Positions 1 to 7,331 of a stretch of DNA of 14,741 bases are shown one piece after another (position 1 is the stretch's first letter; the number at the start of each line of letters is the position of its first letter). This DNA is from an uncultured Rhodanobacter sp. Its GTDB lineage: Bacteria; Pseudomonadota; Gammaproteobacteria; Xanthomonadales; Rhodanobacteraceae. The notes under the pieces are model-generated. The model had not been told where the DNA came from. It ran no database searches and saw only the letters and a program-made list of their open reading frames with translations. The translations under genes and the position numbers were made by a program. The stretch lies in contig CAIKJM010000050.1 in the NCBI GenBank assembly GCA_903827735.1, positions 1 to 14,741 of the forward strand. The letters are read 5' to 3'.

Positions 1-32
1 ATTCCCCTCCCCAGGATGTCATTGCGCCATGA
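1..32 (+). CDS. Possible 3' tail of an upstream gene (partial)
   Basis: Reading frame 3 is open from the window edge and ends at TGA 30-32, giving a possible C-terminus SPPQDVIAP. The stop would overlap the ATG of the adaptor gene as ATGA (29-32), the same junction style used elsewhere in this window. In such loci the upstream gene is often the outer-membrane channel or a regulator, but nothing here identifies it. With so few codons this could be chance. Confidence 0.25.
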   Translation, partial: SPPQDVIAP

Positions 33-1081
33 ACACGCGTCTGTGCCGATGCCTTTTTCCGCTCGTCGCCCTGACGCTGGCGGGCTGCGGCGGCAGCGCC
101 GCTGATTCGGACGCCGGCAGCAGTGACAAGGTCAGCGCTGCCGTCACCACGCAAGCCGTGCATCAGGGCAGCCTGCCCGACGTCGTCAGCGCCTACGGCA
201 CCGCGGCGCCGGCGATCGATGCGGCCTCCACGCTGAGCATTCAGGCCGAAGGCGCAGTGACACAGTTCGACGTCACGGCCGGCACCGCCGTGCACCGCGG
301 CCAGCGCCTACTCACCTTCACGCTGTCGCCAACGGCAGCGGCGGCTTACCAGCAGGCGCGTACGGCGTTGAACGTAGCGCAGGCTGCACGCGAACACACT
401 GCGCAACTGCTGGCCCACCAGCTCGCCACGCGCGACCAGCTGGCGCAGGCGAACAAGGCGGCAAGCGACGCGCGCTCGGCGCTCGACGCGCTGCGCAAAC
501 AGCAGGGCGACGGCCGCACCACGGAGCTGCGCGCACCGTTCGACGGCATCGTCAGCAGCATCGCCGCCACGCGCGGCGACACCCTGCAGCCGGGCGCAGC
601 ACTGCTGTCGCTGGCGCGCGGTGGCGGCGTCCAGGTGAGCGTGGGCCTCGAGATGGATCCGCAGCATGCGCCCGTGCCTGGCGACAAGGTCACGCTGGTG
701 CCGCTGGGCGCCGGTGCGCCGGTGACCGGCGTGGTGAAGCGCGTGGCCGGCATGCTCGACCCGCACACGCATCTGCAGAACGCCGACATCGCGCCCGATG
801 GTCCGGTGATCGCCGGCATGGGCTATCGCGCCGATATCACCATCGGCCAGTGGCGCGGCTGGCTGATACCGCGCGATGCGCTGGTCGAGGACGGCACGGC
901 GTGGCAGGTGTTTCAGGTCGCCGGCGGCAAGGCGATCAAGGTGCCGGTCACCCTCGTGGGCGAGTCCGATACGGTGTCGGTGGTCAGCGGCGCGCTGGAT
1001 GCGCAGCGCCCGCTCGTCGTCGTCGGCAATACCCAGCTCGAGGACGGCATGGCGGTTCGTACGGCGGAGCCGGTGAAGTGA
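29..1081 (+). CDS. RND efflux periplasmic adaptor (membrane fusion) lipoprotein
   Basis: This 350-residue protein is a HlyD/AcrA-type adaptor that would bridge an inner-membrane RND pump and an outer-membrane channel. It begins with a lipoprotein signal peptide whose lipobox is L17-A18-G19-C20, so the mature protein is probably lipid-anchored at Cys20. A first lipoyl half-motif lies near residues 69-97 (IQAEGAVTQFDVTAGTAV). It is followed by an Ala/Gln-rich alpha-helical hairpin (about 101-160). The second lipoyl half follows at about 167-196 (LRAPFDGIVSSI ... GDTLQPGA), and a beta-barrel and membrane-proximal region at about 200-345. The order and length fit the family. The start is set by the signal peptide; an AGGA at 13-16 is rather far from the ATG. 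The stop overlaps the permease start as GTGA (1078-1081), which implies one operon and coupled translation. The substrate cannot be read from sequence. Confidence 0.9.
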   Translation: MNTRLCRCLFPLVALTLAGCGGSAADSDAGSSDKVSAAVTTQAVHQGSLPDVVSAYGTAAPAIDAASTLSIQAEGAVTQFDVTAGTAVHRGQRLLTFTLSPTAAAAYQQARTALNVAQAAREHTAQLLAHQLATRDQLAQANKAASDARSALDALRKQQGDGRTTELRAPFDGIVSSIAATRGDTLQPGAALLSLARGGGVQVSVGLEMDPQHAPVPGDKVTLVPLGAGAPVTGVVKRVAGMLDPHTHLQNADIAPDGPVIAGMGYRADITIGQWRGWLIPRDALVEDGTAWQVFQVAGGKAIKVPVTLVGESDTVSVVSGALDAQRPLVVVGNTQLEDGMAVRTAEPVK

Positions 1082-4000
1082 GCGAGCCGATATCCGGGCC
1101 GCCCTCCGACTGGCTCGCGCGTCACGGCCGAACGCTGATCATCGTGGCGCTGGCGCTGATGCTGACCGGTCTGGCCAGCGCGCTGTCGCTGCCGGTCGGC
1201 CTGTTTCCGCAGGTGTCGTTTCCACGCGTGGTGGTCGATCTGGATGCCGGCGATCGACCGGCCGACCAGACCGCGCTGCTGGTCACGCGCCCCGTCGAAG
1301 AAGCGATCCGCACCGTGCCCGGCGTGGTCAGCCTGCGCTCGGACACCACGCGCGGATCGGCGCAGGTGTCGATCGATTTCGGCTGGGGCCGCGACATGAC
1401 CTCATCGACCCTGCTGGTGGATGCGGCGATCGCGCGCGTGCTGCCCACCCTGCCCACCGGCAGCACCTACGACGTGCGCCGGATGGACCCGACCGTTTTT
1501 CCGATCATCTCGTACGCGCTGCACTCCGATACGCTGTCGCCGGTCGCGCTGCGCGATCTGGCGCAGTATCAGATCGTGCCGCTGCTGGCCGCCGTGCCCG
1601 GGCTCTCGCACGTCGATGTGCAGGGCGGCGAAACCGCCGAGATCGAAGTGGAGGCCGACCCGCACAAGCTCGCCCTGCACGGTCTGGCGTTGAGCGACCT
1701 AGTGACGGCGCTGTCCGGCGCCAACGCGCTGCAGGCAGTCGGTCGCGTGCAGGATCACAACAAGCTCTATCTCGTCGTGGCCGATCATTCGCTGAAGGGC
1801 GTCGACGCGCTACGCAACGTCGTGGTGAAGAGCGACGGCAGCGGCTGGCTCAAACTCTCCGATGTGGCCACGGTACGCGACGGCTACGTGCCGCAGTGGA
1901 TCAAGGTGGCCGAAGACGGCAAGCCCGCCGTGCTGTTCAACGTCTACGAGCAGCCGGACGGCAACGCCGTGCAGATCGCGCAGGCGGTACGCGACAAGCT
2001 GGCCGGCTTCGCGCTGCCGCACGGCGTCACGATCCGCAACTGGTACGACCAGAGCGAGCTGGTCACCCAGTCGGCCAACAGCGTGCGCGACGCGGTGATC
2101 ATCGGCCTGGTGCTGGCCGCCATCGTAATGCTGCTGTTTCTGCGCAACCTGCGCGTGACCCTGATCACCATCATCGTGGTGCCGGCGACGCTGGCGGTGA
2201 CGGTGCTGCTGCTGAGCGTGCTGGGGCTGAGCTTCAACATCATGACGCTGGGCGGCATTGCCGCCGCCGTGGGTCTGGTGATCGACGATGTGATCGTGAT
2301 GATCGAACACATCGCGCGCCGCGCCGGCGCCGCGCCCACCCAGGCGCACGGCGCGGTCGGCGCCGATGCGGTGCTGCCGGCGGCGCGCGAATTCATGGCG
2401 CCGTTGTCGGGATCGAGTCTGGCCACGCTGATCGTGTTCATTCCGCTGGGTTTTCTCGATGGCGTGACCGGCGCGTTTTCGAAGGCGCTGTCGGTCACCA
2501 TGGCCAGCGCGCTGATCGTGTCGTGGCTGATGACGGCCCTGGTCGTGCCGCTGCTGGCGCGGCAGCTGATCGATTTCCAGCATTGGCAGGATCCCGGCAG
2601 CAACCCGCGCGGCTGGCTGCGGCGCACGCACGGGCCGCTCTACGACGGGCTGACGCGGCGGCCGTGGCTGCTGGCCGTGGTGCTGGTGCCGCTGCTGGTG
2701 CTCGGCTACGTCGCCTACACCAAGGTCGCCACCGGCTTCATGCCGACGGTCGACGAAAGCGGCTTCGTCATGGACTACTACACCGCGCCCGGCACCTCGC
2801 TGCCGGAAACCTCGCGGCAGGTCGGCCAGATCGAAGCCATTCTCAAGGCTCAACCGGAGGTCGACACGTTCTCGCGCCGGCTCGGCACCGGCCTCGGCGG
2901 CGATCTCGGGCAGTCGTACCACGGCGACGTTGTCGTCAAGCTGAAGCCCGATCACGCGCGTGCCACCGAGGACGTGATGAGTGCGGTGCGTACCCGCATC
3001 GAGAGTGACGTACCCGGTGTAGAAATCGAACTGGCGCAGCTGATGGAAGACCTTATCGGCGATCTCACCGCCGTGCCGCAGCCGATCGAGATCAAGCTCT
3101 ACGGCACCAATCCCGGCGAGCTGGATGACCAGGCCGATAAAGTCGCCAAAGCGATAGGAAAAATCGACGGCGTGGTCGAGATCAAAAGCGGCGTGCAGCT
3201 CGCCGGCGATGCGCTCAACGTGAACATCGATGCAGCGCGTGCCGCGTTCGAAGGCATGACCGTCGACGCGATCACCCAGGCGGTCAATCAGGCCATCTCG
3301 GGCACCGTCGCCACGCAGCTGCCGCAGCTGACCAAAAGCGTGGGCGTGCGCGTGTGGATTCCCGGCGCGATGCAGCTGAAGATTCCGCAGCTCGCGCGTC
3401 TGCCGATACGCGCGCCGGATGGCCACGTCTTTCCACTCGGGCGCGTGGCAACGCTGGAGCCGGTCAGCGGCCAGCCGCAGATTTCGCGCGAGAATCTGCA
3501 GCCGATGGTCGCCGTCACGGCGCGCATCGAAGGGCGCGGCATCGGCGCGGCGGTGGCCGATGTCAAAACGCTGCTGGCCAAACCCGGCGTGCTCGATGCG
3601 GGCGTGCGCTACGAGCTGGGTGGCCTGTACCAGCAGCAGCAGATCGCCTTCGTCGGTTTAAGCAAGGTCTTCGCTGCCGCACTGGTGGCCGAATTCATCC
3701 TGCTGATGTTCCTCTATCAGCGACTGTGGCTGGCGCTGATCGTGCTGGGCTGTTCGCTGTTCTCGACCACGGCCGTTTTCATCGCGCTGTGGCTCAGCGG
3801 CGTCGATCTAAATATCACGGCCATGATGGGCATGACCATGATTATCGGCATCGGTACGGAGATGGGGATCTTCTATGTTTCCGAATACGTGAGCCTTGTT
3901 GCAACCATGGAGCACGTTCTCGCGCTGCGTCAGGCCAGCGTCGATCGCCTGCGGCCCATTACCATGACCACCCTGGCAGCCATCCTCACTCTGCTGCCGC

Positions 4001-4182
4001 TAGCCCTCGCCATCGGCCAAGGCTCCGGCCTGCAGCAACCGCTAGCCATCGCCATCATCGCCGGACTGATGCTGCAGTACCCGATGGTGCTGCTGGTGAT
4101 GCCGATGCTGATCGGGTTTACGCTGAAACGTCGCCCGCGACTGCGGCTGCGTAACGACTGGAGGCCATCGAAGCAGCGCTGA
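1078..4182 (+). CDS. RND efflux transporter permease (inner membrane)
   Basis: This is a proton-driven RND pump subunit of 1034 residues, the usual family length. The frame is open far upstream (from 850), but the proper start is GTG 1078. It overlaps the adaptor stop, has GGAG at 1066-1069 eight bases ahead, and puts the first membrane helix at about residues 19-42 as in AcrB-like pumps. Two repeats are visible, each a membrane helix, a large periplasmic domain and a helix bundle. TM4 carries the proton-relay motif VIDDVIVMIE with D403-D404. The second half has the matching bundle from about residue 860. In TM10, where AcrB-type pumps have a key Lys, this protein has GIGTEMGIF with Glu928, as in heavy-metal type pumps. 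It is therefore a divergent HAE/HME intermediate. No outer-membrane partner follows; one may lie upstream of the window. The substrate is unknown. Confidence 0.92.
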   Translation: MSEPISGPPSDWLARHGRTLIIVALALMLTGLASALSLPVGLFPQVSFPRVVVDLDAGDRPADQTALLVTRPVEEAIRTVPGVVSLRSDTTRGSAQVSIDFGWGRDMTSSTLLVDAAIARVLPTLPTGSTYDVRRMDPTVFPIISYALHSDTLSPVALRDLAQYQIVPLLAAVPGLSHVDVQGGETAEIEVEADPHKLALHGLALSDLVTALSGANALQAVGRVQDHNKLYLVVADHSLKGVDALRNVVVKSDGSGWLKLSDVATVRDGYVPQWIKVAEDGKPAVLFNVYEQPDGNAVQIAQAVRDKLAGFALPHGVTIRNWYDQSELVTQSANSVRDAVIIGLVLAAIVMLLFLRNLRVTLITIIVVPATLAVTVLLLSVLGLSFNIMTLGGIAAAVGLVIDDVIVMIEHIARRAGAAPTQAHGAVGADAVLPAAREFMAPLSGSSLATLIVFIPLGFLDGVTGAFSKALSVTMASALIVSWLMTALVVPLLARQLIDFQHWQDPGSNPRGWLRRTHGPLYDGLTRRPWLLAVVLVPLLVLGYVAYTKVATGFMPTVDESGFVMDYYTAPGTSLPETSRQVGQIEAILKAQPEVDTFSRRLGTGLGGDLGQSYHGDVVVKLKPDHARATEDVMSAVRTRIESDVPGVEIELAQLMEDLIGDLTAVPQPIEIKLYGTNPGELDDQADKVAKAIGKIDGVVEIKSGVQLAGDALNVNIDAARAAFEGMTVDAITQAVNQAISGTVATQLPQLTKSVGVRVWIPGAMQLKIPQLARLPIRAPDGHVFPLGRVATLEPVSGQPQISRENLQPMVAVTARIEGRGIGAAVADVKTLLAKPGVLDAGVRYELGGLYQQQQIAFVGLSKVFAAALVAEFILLMFLYQRLWLALIVLGCSLFSTTAVFIALWLSGVDLNITAMMGMTMIIGIGTEMGIFYVSEYVSLVATMEHVLALRQASVDRLRPITMTTLAAILTLLPLALAIGQGSGLQQPLAIAIIAGLMLQYPMVLLVMPMLIGFTLKRRPRLRLRNDWRPSKQR

Positions 4183-4639
4183 AGCCAGCGGGCGCGTTGT
4201 GTCGTTCGCCATAGCTGCTCAACCGAAGCGGCCGCAGCCTGATTGCTTCGTCGAGATAATTAGTTATATAAGAACCGAAGCTGATGTGGCCGCTTTATCC
4301 CTTACACTTTTATGTGAACCTTTTTCGCGCGATGCGCGCACGTCGCCTGGTTAAATAATCGGCCCCGTCACGGCATAATTTTTTCAATGCCGACATGAGT
4401 ACGCCGGAATAATCGGAATCATGATGTCATCGGCTCAATCCGCGCCAGCACGTGGAGCTGAAGCGCTCGCAAAGGTTTGCGTTTTTGTTCCTGCGAATAC
4501 TTAGATTTCGCTTAGCTTCCATATATTATTTCTTTGTTTTGAAAATAATCCTGATAACCGTTGTACGGTTATCAAAATGTCACAGTTAAAAACTAGAAAT
4601 AGCGGGTCTCAAAGCACCCAAACCTATTTCTGGATAATC
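4183..4639 (+). other. AT-rich intergenic region between RND pump and TonB receptor
   Basis: This 457-base stretch is clearly richer in A/T than its neighbours and I find no convincing gene in it. It holds a 6-bp inverted repeat, CGGCAT 4371-4376 with ATGCCG 4387-4392, around an AATTTTTTCA loop. A CGCGC-GAT-GCGCG hairpin lies at about 4326-4338 but is not followed by T residues. The 9-bp operator-like repeat at 4552-4574 is listed separately. I see no clear intrinsic terminator after the pump operon, no B12-box riboswitch motif and no convincing -35/-10 pair. The receptor promoter probably lies in the A/T-rich part at about 4500-4560. Confidence 0.5.
4552..4574 (+). promoter_or_regulatory. 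Perfect 9-bp inverted repeat upstream of TonB receptor (candidate operator)
   Basis: TGATAACCG (4552-4560) and CGGTTATCA (4566-4574) are exact reverse complements separated by TTGTA. The repeat ends 65 bases before the receptor ATG at 4640, in an A/T-rich setting suited to a promoter. Symmetry and spacing fit a dimeric repressor site. It does not have the 9-1-9 Fur box layout and is not followed by a T-run, so a terminator is unlikely. The cognate regulator is not in the window. Confidence 0.5.
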
Positions 4640-6847
4640 ATGAAGCGGATCAGTCGCACCACTCTTTTCACGAGCACCCAGCTTGCGCTTTGCCTGATAG
4701 CCATCGCGCCGTTGGCCAGTTACGCCAGCGATGTCTCGCCATCAGCTACCGCGTCGGCCACGGCAACCGACGCCAGCACTAACTCGTCCAAGAAAGTGCA
4801 GAATCTCGACGCAGTGAAGGTCACAGGCTCTGCCGTCACGGTCGACAAGATCGCGCCAACGCAGGGGTCGATGATCGCGATCCAGCCGCAGTCGATCATC
4901 GGCGAACAGTACCTTCGTGAAAACGTCGCACCGACCGGCGATTACAGCGACGCCATCTCGATCGCACCGAGCATCTCCACCGTCGCGCCGAACGGGCCTG
5001 GCCTGATGGAGGCGCAGAGCGTCACCATGCGCGGCTTCCAGGACGGTGAGTACAACGTCACCTTCGATGGCATTCCATGGGGCGACTCGAACGATTTCAC
5101 GCACCACTCGACCTCGTACTTCACCACTCAGGACACCGGCAACATCGTGGTCGATCGTGGCCCGGGTACCGCAAGCACGCTGGGCAACGCAACCTTTGGC
5201 GGCACCATCGCAGTAGGCTCTCGCACACCATCGGATACCGCTAGCATCGAGCCTTATCTGACCTATGGCAGCTTTGGTACTTGGGTCGAAGGCGCCCAGC
5301 TCAATACCGGCGCGATTCCGGAGACCGGCGGCACCACGGCGCTGATCAATATCGAGAACGCCCGATCGGACGGCTATCTGACGTACGCCGGTCAGCGCCG
5401 GCAGAACATCTTCGCCAAGATCGTGCAACCGATCGGCGACAACACCACGCTGACGTTTGTTGGCATGTACAACAATATCCATCAGAACGTGCCGCTCGGC
5501 GCGACGCGCGCCGAGATCAACGCGTACGGGCCGAATGACGGCTTGAACAACAATCCGTACAGCCAGGACTACTACGGCTCCAACATCGACAATATCGATA
5601 CCTATATGAGCTACGTCGGATTGCACTCGGCATTCGACGGCTGGACGATCGACAACAAGGCGTATACCTATTCGTACAACCACTTCGGCTGGAACGGCGA
5701 AGATCCGAACGGTGAGTACCCTAACGGCACCATCTACAGCCCGCTCGACGTGCCGGCCCAGGCCCTGCGCAATACCTACACGTCCTACGGCGACATCTTC
5801 CGGCTGAGCAAGGAGCTGGGACCCGGCGAGCTGCGCACCGGCTTCTGGTATGACCGCCAGCGCAACCTGCGCACGCTTTACGAGGTCGATGCCAACCTTA
5901 ATTATGCGTACAACGCGCCGACCCAGCTGGCGGCGACGGATCGCGATATGCGCGACACCTTGACGACGTTTCAGCCCTATCTCGAATACAACTGGAACGT
6001 CACCGACCAGGTATCACTGACCGGCGGCGTGAAATACGCCGACTTCAAACGCGGCATCAATGCTGTCGTTAATCAGAAAACCGGCGAGCCGCTGGTGTAT
6101 TCCAAGGATTACAGCAAAACATTGCCATCGTTGGCTCTGCACTGGCAGTTGAGCGATGACTGGACCGCCTATGCGCAGGTGGCCAAGGGTTTCCTTGCAC
6201 CCAACCTCAATACGCTTTACACCATCGCGCCGCAGGAGAACACGCTCAAACCCGAGCAAACCATCAATAAACAGCTCGGCACCACGTGGAGCGATGGGCG
6301 CCTCACGCTATCGGCGGATGCTTACTACATCAACTTCAACAACAAGATCGAGAGCCGCACTATTGGGCCCATCACAACGTTCTATAACGCGGGCGGCGCC
6401 GTCTACAAAGGTCTGGAAGCGGAAGGCACGTATCTGCTCGGTGGCGGATTTAGCGTCTACGCCAACGGCTCACTCAATCGCGCCATCGACAACGCCACCA
6501 ACCAGTGGCTGCCCAACGCGCCCAGCAAGACCGCTGCGCTGGGTGTGATCTACAGCGACGGACCGCTATATGCGTCGCTGATCGACAAATTCGTCGGCCA
6601 TCGCTACGGCGATACCGGTCTACAGCAGCCGTTCGGCGGATATGCCATCACCAACTTTGCCGCCAGCTATACGTTCGCCGAGAGCTTCGGCGCCCTCAAG
6701 AGCATCAAGGTCGGCGTGCAGGTCAACAACGTCTTCGACAACAAGAGCATCTACTACCTCTCCGGCTACACCGTCCAAGACAACACGCCGCTGTATTTCA
6801 CGATACCGGCGCGTAGCTACGAGCTGACGTTTTCGGCGAAGCTTTGA
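4640..6847 (+). CDS. TonB-dependent outer-membrane receptor
   Basis: The product is a ligand-gated outer-membrane channel of 735 residues powered by TonB-ExbBD. The frame opens at ATG 4577, but ATG 4640 is preferred: it gives a clean Sec signal peptide (MKRIS..., hydrophobic 9-25, cleavage near SYA|SD at 29/30) and has GGA at 4632-4634. A Ser/Ala/Thr-rich linker (31-50) leads to a TonB-box-like LDAVKVTG (56-63). A plug follows at about 70-195 with the family's MRGF, FDGIPWGDSND and VDRGPG...FGGTI patterns. The remainder is a beta-barrel rich in Tyr, Asn and Gly. There is no FecA-type signalling domain between signal peptide and plug. The last strand ends YELTFSAKL, with Leu rather than the usual aromatic final residue. 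The substrate is unknown: a siderophore, a sugar or another compound is possible. The gene appears to stand alone. Confidence 0.93.
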   Translation: MKRISRTTLFTSTQLALCLIAIAPLASYASDVSPSATASATATDASTNSSKKVQNLDAVKVTGSAVTVDKIAPTQGSMIAIQPQSIIGEQYLRENVAPTGDYSDAISIAPSISTVAPNGPGLMEAQSVTMRGFQDGEYNVTFDGIPWGDSNDFTHHSTSYFTTQDTGNIVVDRGPGTASTLGNATFGGTIAVGSRTPSDTASIEPYLTYGSFGTWVEGAQLNTGAIPETGGTTALINIENARSDGYLTYAGQRRQNIFAKIVQPIGDNTTLTFVGMYNNIHQNVPLGATRAEINAYGPNDGLNNNPYSQDYYGSNIDNIDTYMSYVGLHSAFDGWTIDNKAYTYSYNHFGWNGEDPNGEYPNGTIYSPLDVPAQALRNTYTSYGDIFRLSKELGPGELRTGFWYDRQRNLRTLYEVDANLNYAYNAPTQLAATDRDMRDTLTTFQPYLEYNWNVTDQVSLTGGVKYADFKRGINAVVNQKTGEPLVYSKDYSKTLPSLALHWQLSDDWTAYAQVAKGFLAPNLNTLYTIAPQENTLKPEQTINKQLGTTWSDGRLTLSADAYYINFNNKIESRTIGPITTFYNAGGAVYKGLEAEGTYLLGGGFSVYANGSLNRAIDNATNQWLPNAPSKTAALGVIYSDGPLYASLIDKFVGHRYGDTGLQQPFGGYAITNFAASYTFAESFGALKSIKVGVQVNNVFDNKSIYYLSGYTVQDNTPLYFTIPARSYELTFSAKL

Positions 6848-6912
6848 TGGATGGCTAAAGCTCGCGTCATTCCGTCCCGCCATGCTCCTCGACTACAGCT
6901 GTTGATCGTCGA

Positions 6913-7005
6913 TTTGGCGAAAAGGACGGACGCCAAAACGGAGCGAAGGATATTTCTTCGGGTTTGTTTCGATTGCCTCCAACCTTTCATAGGGCTGGAG
7001 GCAAT
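6913..7005 (+). repeat. Three tandem inverted repeats between receptor gene and thr leader
   Basis: Three hairpin-forming repeats follow one another. TTTGGCG 6913-6919 pairs with CGCCAAA 6931-6937. CGAAG 6944-6948 pairs with CTTCG 6956-6960 and is followed by GGGTTTGTTT. The strongest is ATTGCCTCCA 6972-6981, which pairs perfectly over 10 bp with TGGAGGCAAT 6996-7005, with an inner CCT/AGG extension. The middle one, with its T-rich tail, is the best candidate for a weak terminator of the receptor gene. The 10-bp one has no T-tract on either strand. Their function is inferred only. Confidence 0.5.
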
Positions 7006-7039
7006 GTCGTATCGACGCGTAAAGTTTCAATTGCACCTA

Positions 7040-7069
7040 TTGACGCCATTGCTGCATCGCATCTATGTT
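7040..7069 (+). promoter_or_regulatory. Predicted sigma-70 promoter of the thr leader/operon
   Basis: The -35 is TTGACG (7040-7045, 5 of 6 consensus) and the -10 is TATGTT (7064-7069, 4 of 6), with an 18-base spacer. Transcription would start about seven bases after the -10, at or next to A7076, the first base of the leader-peptide ATG. This is a visual match, not a measured start site. Confidence 0.5.
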
Positions 7070-7075
7070 CGAGTC

Positions 7076-7237
7076 ATGTCATCGAACTTTCTGCCAGCAC
7101 GCACGCACTGTGCCCCGGTTAACGCCGGCGTTGTGCTGTCGTCGGCAGGCACGGTGTCGACCGGCATTTCCTCGTCCACCATTACGATTACCACCACGAC
7201 CGGTACCGGTACTGGGTGGGAGTCGGTGCGCGAATAG
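7076..7237 (+). CDS. thrL: Threonine/isoleucine-rich leader peptide of the thr operon
   Basis: This 53-codon ORF (TAG at 7235-7237) ends in ISSSTITITTTTGTGTGW plus ESVRE. Between 7166 and 7213 there are eight Thr codons (ACC, ACG, ACT) and three Ile codons. The E. coli thrL peptide has the same Thr/Ile pattern followed by a Gly-rich end. The ORF sits 94 bases before the homoserine dehydrogenase start. Shortage of charged tRNA-Thr or tRNA-Ile would stall the ribosome in this tract and change the folding of the RNA downstream. There is no good Shine-Dalgarno sequence before ATG 7076, and the predicted transcription start coincides with it, so it may be translated from a leaderless mRNA. GTG 7154, preceded by CAGG, would give a 28-residue peptide closer to the E. 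coli length. The identity as a leader peptide is strong; the exact start is not. Confidence 0.85.
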   Translation: MSSNFLPARTHCAPVNAGVVLSSAGTVSTGISSSTITITTTTGTGTGWESVRE

Positions 7238-7331
7238 GTTTCTACAAACGCGCAACGGCTCCGCCCTCACAGAGGCGAGCCGGCACAGACCGACCCGCTT
7301 CCAAGAGTCGGGGCCTCATCCGGAGGCTACT
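7222..7331 (+). promoter_or_regulatory. thr operon leader RNA with alternative pairings and SD-sequestering hairpin
   Basis: Several competing stems can be drawn. TGCGCG 7227-7232 pairs with CGCGCA 7249-7254, across the leader stop codon. The segment 7257-7281 (GGCTC...GAGCC) makes a strong hairpin of about 10 bp with two single-base bulges. ACCGAC 7289-7294 can pair with GTCGGT 7222-7227 at the end of the leader ORF, or its CCGAC part with GTCGG 7307-7311. GCCTC 7313-7317 pairs with GAGGC 7323-7327, which burys the thrA Shine-Dalgarno GGAGG (7322-7326); the same GCCTC can instead pair with GAGGC 7272-7276. No T-tract follows any of these stems, so an intrinsic terminator is not apparent. No folding energies were computed. 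Confidence 0.55.

Noticed and set aside
850..1077. Extension of the RND permease upstream of 1078
   Set aside because: It overlaps the adaptor gene and reads as Arg/Gly-rich non-coding sequence; GTG 1078 has a spaced GGAG and the right N-terminus.
1810..3426. 538-codon ORF on the minus strand inside the RND permease gene
   Set aside because: It is antisense to a well-supported gene and its translation is rich in His, Arg and Gln with no recognisable domain, as expected for a shadow frame in GC-rich DNA.
4326..4338. CGCGC-GAT-GCGCG hairpin as terminator of the efflux operon
   Set aside because: The T-run precedes the hairpin on the + strand and no T-run follows it on either strand.
4536..4559. 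Possible Fur box near the receptor promoter
   Set aside because: The best 19-base windows by eye match only about 11-12 positions of the Fur consensus, which is too weak in A/T-rich DNA.
4742..5683. 313-codon minus-strand ORF inside the TonB receptor
   Set aside because: Shadow of a convincing receptor gene; Val/Arg-rich without motif.
7065..7331. N-terminal extension of homoserine dehydrogenase from ATG 7065
   Set aside because: It overlaps the thr leader ORF in another frame, lies within the predicted -10, encodes Arg/Pro-rich sequence, and the strong GGAGG favours GTG 7332.
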